A DNA stretch of 64,000 bases, taken from the NCBI GenBank assembly GCA_001897525.1, contig MKTB01000003.1, positions 124,001 to 188,000 on the forward strand, given 5' to 3'. Both the position numbers and the translations under genes were made by a program. A model generated the notes under the pieces. It was not told the origin of the DNA. It saw nothing but the letters and a program-made list of their open reading frames with translations, and made no database searches. Positions 1-7,398 of the stretch are shown here, piece after piece. Position 1 is the first letter of the stretch, and every line of letters begins with the position of its first letter. The DNA comes from Bacteroidetes bacterium 43-16 (GTDB lineage: Bacteria; Bacteroidota; Bacteroidia; Chitinophagales; Chitinophagaceae).

Positions 1-2064
1 TACAAAAAAGAAATGCTCAACGAGGCCCTGGACTATTTCCAGAGGATGCAGATGATGGCAGAAGAAAATTCGCCCTCTAAATCCCTTGCCAACAGTGGTC
101 TCGGCAAAGTGTACTTTAAACTAAATGATTATGAAAGGGCTTCTCACTTCCTGAATATTGCCTTAGAACAATCCAAAGAGACCAATAATTTTGAAGTAGA
201 GATCATCACCCTATACTACCTCGCTTACCTGTACGAGAACCAGGCTTTGTACCAGAAGTCCCTGGAGTTTTACAATGAAGCCCTGCAGCTGGCCAATGAA
301 TTTTTACGCAAGCAGGACCTGGTGAGCATCCATGAAAGATTGTCTATCCTTCATGACACCCTTTCCAATGTACCCAAGGCCTATGAGCATCTGAAAGCCT
401 ACGAAAAGCTGAAGGAAGAGATCTTTCACCAGAATACCTATAACAAAATGCGCAACCTGCAGATCAAGAATAAGATCGAGGTAGCCAAAAAAGAAAAAGA
501 GGTGGCAGAGCGCACCGCCATGCTCAAGCAGCAGTTCATGGCCAATATGAGCCATGAGATCAGGACCCCGATGAATGCTATTGTGGGCATTACGCGCCTG
601 CTGATGGACAAGCATCCCAGCGAAGAGCAGGTGCGGTACCTAAAACTGATCCAGCAAAGCACGGATAATCTTTTGGTCATTATCAACGACATCCTGGACC
701 TTTCCAAGATCGAGGCCAATAAAATCACCATTGAGTCGATCCGTTTTTCTATCCGCGAATTGCTTTATGGCACCAAAGAGATCATGCAGATCAAAGCAAG
801 GGAAAAGTTCTTGTCTTTTGATATCGAGATCGACGACCGCATCCCGGACTGCCTCATCGGCGACCCTACCCGGCTTAACCAGATCCTGGTGAACCTGATC
901 GGCAATGCCGTGAAGTTTACCGAGAAAGGCGGCGTAAAGGTGCAGGTAAAATTATACAAAGAGAACGGGCATAAGATCGCTGTCCGTTTTGACATTGCAG
1001 ATACCGGGATCGGGATCTCCAAACAATACATCAATACGATCTTCGACAGCTTTACACAAGCCGGAAGCGACACCACAAGAAAATATGGCGGCACCGGGCT
1101 GGGCCTCACCATATCCAAGCAATTGGTAGACCTCATGAACGGCAGGATGGAAGTAGAAAGTCAGCTCGGGATCGGTACTACTTTCAGCGTTTTGATCCCG
1201 CTGGAAGTAGATGCTAACCAAAACCGGATCCAGGATGAGCAACCGGACACCGCTGCCATCAAGCAAGAGCTCAGCCATGCCCATATCCTTCTGGTAGAAG
1301 ACAACGAGTTTAACCAGATCGTGGCAGAAGAAACCCTGAAAAACAGCCTGCCAGATATTAAGATCGATATTGCCAATAATGGCGAAGAAGCCATTGCCAT
1401 GCTCCGCGAGCGGGATTATGATATGATCCTGATGGACATCCAGATGCCGGTCATGGACGGGATTACCACAACAAAATTCATCCGCCGGGATATGCCGGAA
1501 AATAAGCGGCATATAAAGATCATTGCGATGACGGCCAATGTGCTGCAGGAGGATGTGAAACGCTATTTTGACATAGGCATGGATGCTTATGTTTCCAAAC
1601 CTTTCCAGCTGGAAGATCTCTTGCTGACCATGAGCCAGCAAATGCATTCGAAAAGCCAGGCACCGGACTCTCCCGTGCAACAGGAAGAAGAACAACAGGC
1701 TTCAAAGACCCTGCTCTTGCCGGAAACCGTAACGGATATGCAATTCCTATCCCAGTTTACCGGTGGCAATCCCGAGAAGCGGAATAAGTATATACGTATG
1801 TTCCTCGATAACTGCCCCAAACTCCTGCTCCAGTTGAATGAGGGGCTCAACAGGAAAGATTACGCCGTTATGAAGATTGCCGCACATTCACTGAAACCCC
1901 AGATGGGCTATATGGGCATCAAAGAAGAGGTGAGCAATATCTACCTGATCGAACATGCCGCGGCAGAACAGCAGGCAGAGGTACTACCCTCTCTGATCAA
2001 ACACCTGAATAAGGTCTGCGAGATGGCTTTTGCTGAGTTAAATTCAATACTACAAGCTTCCTGA
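1..2064 (+). CDS. Hybrid sensor histidine kinase with TPRs, receiver and Hpt domains (5' end cut by window)
   Basis: The reading frame is open from base 1, so the gene starts upstream of the window; an internal ATG lies at 13. Counting from that ATG, residues 1-140 are tetratricopeptide-like helices, followed by a coiled coil and the HisKA domain with phospho-acceptor His181 (SHEIRTP). The ATPase domain follows, with an N box (NLIGNAVKF) and G boxes (DTGIGIS, GGTGLGL). A receiver domain (about 428-545) has Asp475 (MDIQMPVMDG) and the conserved Lys (SKPF). A C-terminal Hpt domain carries His625 (AAHSLKP). This is the full set for an internal His-Asp-His phosphorelay; the final response regulator is not in the window. 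The signal is unknown because the N-terminal sensor part lies outside. The gene ends at a shared terminator with the converging small-protein gene. Confidence 0.93.
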   Translation, partial: YKKEMLNEALDYFQRMQMMAEENSPSKSLANSGLGKVYFKLNDYERASHFLNIALEQSKETNNFEVEIITLYYLAYLYENQALYQKSLEFYNEALQLANEFLRKQDLVSIHERLSILHDTLSNVPKAYEHLKAYEKLKEEIFHQNTYNKMRNLQIKNKIEVAKKEKEVAERTAMLKQQFMANMSHEIRTPMNAIVGITRLLMDKHPSEEQVRYLKLIQQSTDNLLVIINDILDLSKIEANKITIESIRFSIRELLYGTKEIMQIKAREKFLSFDIEIDDRIPDCLIGDPTRLNQILVNLIGNAVKFTEKGGVKVQVKLYKENGHKIAVRFDIADTGIGISKQYINTIFDSFTQAGSDTTRKYGGTGLGLTISKQLVDLMNGRMEVESQLGIGTTFSVLIPLEVDANQNRIQDEQPDTAAIKQELSHAHILLVEDNEFNQIVAEETLKNSLPDIKIDIANNGEEAIAMLRERDYDMILMDIQMPVMDGITTTKFIRRDMPENKRHIKIIAMTANVLQEDVKRYFDIGMDAYVSKPFQLEDLLLTMSQQMHSKSQAPDSPVQQEEEQQASKTLLLPETVTDMQFLSQFTGGNPEKRNKYIRMFLDNCPKLLLQLNEGLNRKDYAVMKIAAHSLKPQMGYMGIKEEVSNIYLIEHAAAEQQAEVLPSLIKHLNKVCEMAFAELNSILQAS

Positions 2065-2071
2065 AAATAAG

Positions 2072-2106
2072 AAATGACTGCCCGGATAAACCGGGCAGTC
2101 ATTTTT
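2072..2106. terminator. Bidirectional Rho-independent terminator
   Basis: The perfect stem aaatgactgcccgg / ccgggcagtcattt with a 5-base loop is flanked by an A-run and a T-run. It sits between the converging hybrid kinase and the first small secreted protein gene and can serve both. Confidence 0.85.
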
Positions 2107-2122
2107 ATAGGAATCATTTTCT

Positions 2123-2392
2123 TTAACAACTTACTTCATAATATTCCCTGATAATAGGATCAGTGATCGGTATAGGCGGTAAAGCACCAATCTGGGCATC
2201 GTTCAGGCAGCCCAGGTTAGTGGTGGAAATGATCGTATTGGTAGCAATGTTCTTTTTAATTTTAACGACCTTATAAGTGCCGGGGGTGAAGCAGGCACAG
2301 AATACCTGTGCAGAACTCTCTTTCGGGATGATTAAAAAAGCAGTCAAACCAAACGTAAATGCTGTAGCAGCAGAAATTAAAATCTTCTTCAT
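2123..2392 (-). CDS. Small secreted cysteine protein, paralogue 1 of 3
   Basis: 89 residues; I do not recognise the family. An N-terminal signal peptide (MKKILISAATA...IPKESSAQ) predicts cleavage after SSA and export. The mature part of about 60 residues has four cysteines (FCAC near its start, NLGC in the middle, a final Cys) and shares with its two neighbours the blocks KVVKIKKN, TNTII, LGC and ITDPIIREYYEV. It has its own promoter (2452-2482). It is the most divergent of the three: the first cysteine pair is CAC, while the others have CPPYYC and CLPPYC. The signal-peptide start is unambiguous. Two disulfides are possible, but function is unknown. Confidence 0.8.
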   Translation of the reverse strand: MKKILISAATAFTFGLTAFLIIPKESSAQVFCACFTPGTYKVVKIKKNIATNTIISTTNLGCLNDAQIGALPPIPITDPIIREYYEVSC

Positions 2393-2451
2393 AATTAATA
2401 ATTTGATTAGTGTTCGTTTTTTAATTAATGGGGTGAATTAAAATATCAACT

Positions 2452-2482
2452 CTAAGATAATAAAACAAAAATCAAATTCAAA
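2452..2482 (-). promoter_or_regulatory. Promoter of small secreted protein gene 1
   Basis: On the minus strand TTTG, a 19-bp AT-rich spacer, then TATCTTAG: the Bacteroidota -33/-7 arrangement. The same pattern with the same spacing precedes the two paralogues. Confidence 0.75.
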
Positions 2483-2570
2483 TAAAATCAATACTTTTTA
2501 TCCACTTAAATAGGCATTTGTAAAAAAAACGCAGGCTTTTGTAGGTTTATATTGAATATTATATATACAT

Positions 2571-2607
2571 AAACAAAAATGACTGTCCTTTTAAAAAGAC
2601 AGTCATT
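2571..2607 (-). terminator. Terminator of small secreted protein gene 2
   Basis: The stem aatgactgtc / gacagtcatt lies about 40 bp after the stop codon at 2647 and is followed on the minus strand by a T-rich run (atttttgttt). Confidence 0.75.
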
Positions 2608-2646
2608 CCAGGATACTTAATGTTTTAATCCTTATAAATTCAATAT

Positions 2647-2919
2647 TTAGAAACAATATACTTCATAATATTCCCTGATCGTCGGATCGGTAATCGGCAA
2701 AGAGGGTAACTTGCTAATCTGCTCTTGGGTCATACAACCCAGATTCGTACGAATAATGATATTGTTAGTTACTATATTCTTTCTAATTTTAACCACTTTA
2801 CAATAATAGGGAGGGCAAGAAATAGCTGTAAGCTGGGCTGAACTTTTTTGCGGAATTACAAAAAAAGCCGTTAAGCCAAACGATAGTGCTGTAGCAGCAA
2901 TAATTAAAATCTTTTTCAT
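2647..2919 (-). CDS. Small secreted cysteine protein, paralogue 2 of 3
   Basis: 90 residues with a signal peptide nearly identical to that of the third paralogue (MKKILIIAATALSFGLTAFF, cleavage near SSAQ). The mature part has CPPYYC, then KVVKIRKN, TNLGC, and ITDPTIREYYEVYCF at the C-terminus, giving four cysteines. It is monocistronic, with its own promoter at 2978-3008 and terminator at 2571-2607. The upstream 100 bp is almost the same as that of paralogue 3, so the promoter was duplicated together with the gene. No known family is recognised. Confidence 0.8.
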   Translation of the reverse strand: MKKILIIAATALSFGLTAFFVIPQKSSAQLTAISCPPYYCKVVKIRKNIVTNNIIIRTNLGCMTQEQISKLPSLPITDPTIREYYEVYCF

Positions 2920-2977
2920 AATTAATAAATTTTAGTAAATGCTCAATTTTAATTAAGGAGAGCAGAAAAACCTTCTG

Positions 2978-3008
2978 CTAAGATATTAAAATAAAAAATA
3001 AATTCAAA
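2978..3008 (-). promoter_or_regulatory. Promoter of small secreted protein gene 2
   Basis: TTTG, 19 bp, TATCTTAG on the minus strand. The transcribed leader would begin with a short hairpin (agcag / ctgct), which paralogue 3 also has. Confidence 0.78.
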
Positions 3009-3148
3009 TAAAATAAATGTTTTTTTTGCACGCCCGATATAAGTCATTTATATACAAATCCCCTTCATTGATCATATACACGACAAAGTTTGCAAAATCG
3101 CTTTTGCCACCCTGGATACAGTATTAAAAGTTTACTGGAAATGAATAT

Positions 3149-3290
3149 GGGGCTGTCCAAAAAGGGCATCATTTCGAGCGAAATATAATGAAGTCGAGAA
3201 ATCTCTGATACAAAAATATTGATTTTGAGATGGCTATAGGTCACTACAATGCAGTCGAAATAACGAAAATGATCTTTTTAGGCAAGCCCA
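3149..3290. mobile_element. MITE-like repeat element with terminal inverted repeats
   Basis: The ends are imperfect inverted repeats: GGGCTGTCCAAAAAG near 3150 and the complement of the 3' end, GGGCTTGCCTAAAAAG, ending near 3290. About 140 bp lie between the ends, with no coding capacity. The inside contains catttcgagcgaaat and gaagtcgagaaatctc, a word pattern I know from intergenic repeats of many Bacteroidota. The element fills most of the gap between two small-protein genes, directly after the stop of the third. I see no clear target-site duplication and no second copy in the window. Confidence 0.55.
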
Positions 3291-3311
3291 TTTTTATATG
3301 AATCCTTTTAC

Positions 3312-3575
3312 TTAACAACTTACCTGGTAATATTCCCTGATCGTCGGATCGGTAATGGGTAGAGGTGGTAAATTACCAATCTGGGCTTCTGTCATACAGC
3401 CCAGATCCGTACGAGTAATGATCGTATTAGTTAAAAAATTCTTTTTAATTTTAACCACTTTACAATAGGGAGGAAGGCACATGGTGGGCTGGGCCGAACT
3501 TTCTTTAGGAATTACAAAAAAAGCAGTTAAACCAAACGATAGTGCCGTAGCAGCAATAATTAAAATCTTTTTCAT
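3312..3575 (-). CDS. Small secreted cysteine protein, paralogue 3 of 3
   Basis: 87 residues. Signal peptide MKKILIIAATALSFGLTAFF with predicted cleavage at SSAQ; the mature chain carries CLPPYC, KVVKIKKN, TRTDLGC and ITDPTIREYYQVSC, again four cysteines. It is the last of the tandem group and is transcribed away from smc. Its 3' untranslated region matches that of paralogue 1 up to ataaaaatg, where paralogue 1 has its terminator hairpin; here the MITE-like element begins instead. Function is unknown. Confidence 0.8.
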   Translation of the reverse strand: MKKILIIAATALSFGLTAFFVIPKESSAQPTMCLPPYCKVVKIKKNFLTNTIITRTDLGCMTEAQIGNLPPLPITDPTIREYYQVSC

Positions 3576-3634
3576 AATTAATAAATTTTAGTGAATGCTC
3601 AATATTAATTAAGGAGAGCAGAAAAACCTTCCTG

Positions 3635-3665
3635 CTAAGATATTAAAATAAAAAATAAATTCAAA
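3635..3665 (-). promoter_or_regulatory. Promoter of small secreted protein gene 3
   Basis: TTTG, 19 bp, TATCTTAG on the minus strand, practically identical to the promoter of paralogue 2. Confidence 0.78.
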
Positions 3666-3700
3666 TAAATTAAATACTTTTTATGCCCCGATATGGGCTA

Positions 3701-3741
3701 TTTGCATAAAAAGTATCCTATCTTACAATTTTGTAAATTTG
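3701..3741 (+). promoter_or_regulatory. Possible smc promoter
   Basis: TTTG at 3701 is followed by two candidate -7 boxes: TACAATTTTG at 3724 (19-bp spacing, one base too long) and TAAATTTG at 3734 (perfect box, 29-bp spacing). One of them probably drives smc. Confidence 0.35.
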
Positions 3742-3771
3742 CCTACTTTTTTAATATAAAGAGATTTATAC

Positions 3772-6700
3772 GTGAAATTAAAATCACTGGAAATAAAAGG
3801 CTTCAAATCCTTTGCCGACAAGACGCAGATCATCCTCGACAATCCCATCACGGGTATTGTGGGGCCTAATGGCTGTGGCAAGTCCAATATTATTGATGCC
3901 ATTCGCTGGGTCATTGGTGAGCACAAGATCAAAGCGCTCCGTTCCGATAACCTGGAAGACCTCATCTTTAACGGTTCCCGTAGCCGTGCCACAAGCGGCA
4001 TGGCAGAGGTATCGCTTACCTTTGAAAATACCCGTAACCTTTTACCTACAGAATTCACCACGGTGACCATCACCCGTAAATTCTACAGGAGCGGTGAGAG
4101 TGAATATCGCTTAAATGATGTAGCCTGCCGCCTGAAAGATATCCATAACCTCTTCCTCGATACCGGTGTGAGCAATGACTCTTATGCCATCATCGAGCTG
4201 GGTATGGTAGACGATATCATTAAAGATAAGGAGGGTAGCCGCCGCAGGATGCTGGAGCAGGCTGCCGGTATCTCTATTTACAAAACCCGCAAGAAAGAAG
4301 CGAAAGCCAAGCTGGACGCAACGCAGCAGGATGTGGACCGTATTGAAGACCTGTTGTTTGAGATCACCAACAACCTGCGCTCCCTGGAAAGCCAGGCGAA
4401 GAAAGCGGAACGCTATTATAATATTAAGAACGAATATAAGACGGTCAGTATTGAACTGGCCAAAGCTTCCCTGGAAGCCTTCAACGGGCAATACCAGTCC
4501 CTGAATGACCAGCTGGAAAAAGAAAGCGATCATAAACTGGCCCTGGATGCTGCCCTGGCAGGGGATGAAGCAGAGATCGAAGCCAATAAAGTGAAGCTTA
4601 CCCAGCAGGAACATGAGCTACATGGACTGCAAAAACGTTTTAATGATTTGCTGGCCAGTATCCGGCAGATGGAAAATGATAAAAAGCTGGCCGCCCAGCG
4701 CCTGGATCACCTGCAGGACCGGGAAAAGAACCTGAACGAGTTCCTCGGTACAGCAGACAGCCAGGTAGCCCAGTTAACGGAAAGCATCAACTTTACTCAA
4801 AAGCAGATCTCCGAAGAACAGGAACTACTGGAAGAACTGAAAGACCAGATGGAAAACCTCCGCGATACTATGGAGGATAAACGCGAGGCTTTTGAAGACA
4901 AGAAAAAAGCCCTGGATGTACACCGCGGCGAATTCCAGTCCAAACAAAGGGTACAATTCGACGCGGAAAAAATAGTGGCCGTTGCCGATACTTCCATTGC
5001 CAACCTGCAAAGAAGCCTGCAACAACTGCTGGATGACCGCGCCCAGCGCAACAGCCAGATACAGGCGATACAGGCAGAGAAAAAAGAACTGGAAGAAGAG
5101 CTGGTGTTCCAGCAGGAAACACTTGCTGAGCTGGTGGCACAGCAGGAAGCCATCAAAGAAAAGATCTTGGAAAACCAGGAAGTGCTGGAGACCTTGAGGG
5201 CTAAATCTGTAGAGGAAAACCGTGCGCTGGATGCCAAAAGGAATGAACATGACCTGCTGCAATCGCTGGTCAACAGCCTGGAGGGCTACCCGGAAAGTAT
5301 TAAATTCTTAAGCAAGCATAAAGACTGGAACAATAAAGCGCCTTTACTTTCAGATGTTTTCCTGGTGAAAGATGCCTATAGGAAAGCCCTGGAAAATGTA
5401 ATAGAACCTTACCTTAACTACTATGTAACGGCCAACTGGGCAGATGCGCAGCAGGCTATTCAACTCCTTAGTGATTCGAAGAAAGGGAAAGCTTCTTTCT
5501 TCATTATGGAATCGCTGAGTGAGGATAATAAACCGGTAAGCTTTGATGCCAAAGGGCTGACACAGGCCCTGGACCTGATTACTGTAGACAAACCTTATCA
5601 AAAACTGGCACAGCATCTTTTAGGAAATGTATATGTAGCAGATGATGCTACCGACATGAGCACTATTGATGTGCCTAAAGGTGTACTGGTGATCAATACC
5701 GCAGGCAATACGCTTAAAGGGGCCTACCAGCTGACCGGCGGCTCTACCGGGAAGTTTGAAGGCAATAAGATCGGCCGGGTGAAAAACCTGGAACGCCTGC
5801 AGGAAGAGATCAATGCCCTCAGTAAAAGTACCACCGTGCTGAAAGCGGCTATAGAAGAGAAGCGTAATGAAATTACAGGCTATAATGCTGCCCTGAACGA
5901 CAGGGCCATTGACCAGGCCAAGCAAGGGATCCAGCAATCGCAGAATAAGATCTATGCTTTGCAGCAAAAGGCAGAACACCTGGAGCAGATGGAGCAAAAC
6001 AGCCAGGGGCGCATTGCCGACCTGGAGCAGCAACTGGTAGATGTCAAAGACAATATCAGCGACAAGCAGGATGAATTGCACAATATCAACGATTTATTGT
6101 CCGACCTTTCGGAACTGATCAAGCGGGCAGAGAGCGAGTTCCAGATGGTGGAAGCGGACTTTAATATGGCGACCCAGCAGTTCAACAACCAGAACCTGCA
6201 GCAAACCCGCCAGCAAAGCAAGATCGAAAATTTAAAGCAGGAATTCAATTTTAAGAGCAACCAGTTGAATGACCTGCAAACACAGGTAACGACCAACCGC
6301 GCTCAATTAAAGGAAACCGCTCAGCTCATCAGTGATACCAGCGGTAAACTGCACTTCGGCGATAATGAACTATATGACCTCATGCAGCAAAAAGAAAAGG
6401 ATGAAAAAGCCTTATCTGAAAAAGACCGCCTCTACTATGAATTGCGCAATGGCATCAGCGAGCATGAAAGCCGCATCAGCCGCCAGCGCAGGGAGCGCGA
6501 CCAGGCCGACCAGCTGCTGAATACTTTAAGAGAAAAGCTCACGGAAATGAAATTGCAGGTAGCCGGTTTAAAAGAGCGCTTGCAAGTGGAGTTTAAAGTA
6601 GACCTGGATGAAGTGCTGGAGGAGGACCGTGATAATGAGTTATCGGTAGAAGAGCTCAATGCAGAGGCCGAAAAACTGAAAAAACGTTTAGAAAATATAG

Positions 6701-7302
6701 GAGAGGTCAACCCTACTGCCATAGAGGCTTACCAGGAAATGAAAGTGCGCCACGACTTTATCGTGGACCAGAAGCAGGACCTGGAACATGCCCGGGATAC
6801 GTTGCTGGCGACTATTGAAGAGGTGGAAGCCACCGCCAATGCACGCTTCAAGGAGACTTTTGACAAAGTAAGAGAAAACTTCGTGCATGTATTTAAGGCC
6901 TTGTTTACCGAAGAAGATAATGCAGACCTGCGCCTGACGGATGAGCAAAATGTAGCGGAAAGTGGTATTGAAATTTATGCGCAACCTAAAGGGAAGCGCC
7001 CGAGTACACTGACCCAGTTGAGTGGTGGAGAAAAAACGCTGACCTCAACCGCGTTTCTGTTTGCCATCTACCTGATCAAGCCGGCACCTTTCTGTATCCT
7101 CGATGAGGTGGATGCACCATTGGATGATGCCAATGTGGGCAAGTTCACGCAAATGATCCGTAAGTTCAGCGATAACTCACAATTCATTATCGTTACCCAC
7201 AACAAGCAAACGATGAGTGCAGTAGATGTGATCTACGGGGTGACCATGCAGGAAGCAGGTGTTTCCAAACTGGTACCGGTAGATTTCAGAAGCCTGAATT
7301 AA
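3772..7302 (+). CDS. smc: Chromosome segregation protein SMC
   Basis: 1176 residues, the usual length for bacterial SMC, the ATPase of the condensin complex that compacts and separates chromosomes with ScpA and ScpB. The N-terminal ABC half has Walker A (GPNGCGKSN, residues 31-39). Long coiled coils flank a hinge at about 520-640. The C-terminal half has the signature LSGGE (1083-1087) and Walker B (FCILDEVD, 1107-1114), followed by the switch histidine in VTHNK. The start is a GTG at 3772, chosen because MKLKSLEIKGFKSFADKT is the conserved N-terminus of the family. It is monocistronic, with a terminator just behind; scpA and scpB are not in the window. Confidence 0.97.
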   Translation: MKLKSLEIKGFKSFADKTQIILDNPITGIVGPNGCGKSNIIDAIRWVIGEHKIKALRSDNLEDLIFNGSRSRATSGMAEVSLTFENTRNLLPTEFTTVTITRKFYRSGESEYRLNDVACRLKDIHNLFLDTGVSNDSYAIIELGMVDDIIKDKEGSRRRMLEQAAGISIYKTRKKEAKAKLDATQQDVDRIEDLLFEITNNLRSLESQAKKAERYYNIKNEYKTVSIELAKASLEAFNGQYQSLNDQLEKESDHKLALDAALAGDEAEIEANKVKLTQQEHELHGLQKRFNDLLASIRQMENDKKLAAQRLDHLQDREKNLNEFLGTADSQVAQLTESINFTQKQISEEQELLEELKDQMENLRDTMEDKREAFEDKKKALDVHRGEFQSKQRVQFDAEKIVAVADTSIANLQRSLQQLLDDRAQRNSQIQAIQAEKKELEEELVFQQETLAELVAQQEAIKEKILENQEVLETLRAKSVEENRALDAKRNEHDLLQSLVNSLEGYPESIKFLSKHKDWNNKAPLLSDVFLVKDAYRKALENVIEPYLNYYVTANWADAQQAIQLLSDSKKGKASFFIMESLSEDNKPVSFDAKGLTQALDLITVDKPYQKLAQHLLGNVYVADDATDMSTIDVPKGVLVINTAGNTLKGAYQLTGGSTGKFEGNKIGRVKNLERLQEEINALSKSTTVLKAAIEEKRNEITGYNAALNDRAIDQAKQGIQQSQNKIYALQQKAEHLEQMEQNSQGRIADLEQQLVDVKDNISDKQDELHNINDLLSDLSELIKRAESEFQMVEADFNMATQQFNNQNLQQTRQQSKIENLKQEFNFKSNQLNDLQTQVTTNRAQLKETAQLISDTSGKLHFGDNELYDLMQQKEKDEKALSEKDRLYYELRNGISEHESRISRQRRERDQADQLLNTLREKLTEMKLQVAGLKERLQVEFKVDLDEVLEEDRDNELSVEELNAEAEKLKKRLENIGEVNPTAIEAYQEMKVRHDFIVDQKQDLEHARDTLLATIEEVEATANARFKETFDKVRENFVHVFKALFTEEDNADLRLTDEQNVAESGIEIYAQPKGKRPSTLTQLSGGEKTLTSTAFLFAIYLIKPAPFCILDEVDAPLDDANVGKFTQMIRKFSDNSQFIIVTHNKQTMSAVDVIYGVTMQEAGVSKLVPVDFRSLN

Positions 7303-7333
7303 TATACCGCTTAGCGATAAAATAGAAATAAAT

Positions 7334-7374
7334 AATCCCTGTCACCTAAGTAAAGGTGCCAGGGATTGTTTTTT
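7334..7374 (+). terminator. Terminator of smc
   Basis: The stem aatccctg / cagggatt, with an inner cacc / ggtg pairing, is followed by a run of six T. It lies 32 bp behind the smc stop and in front of the end of a converging gene. Confidence 0.85.
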
Positions 7375-7398
7375 AATTGTGTTCTCAAAATCTTTGTA

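Noticed and set aside
952-1695. Minus-strand open frame of 247 codons inside the hybrid kinase
   Set aside because: It is antisense to well-conserved HATPase and receiver domains and its product has no recognisable domain.
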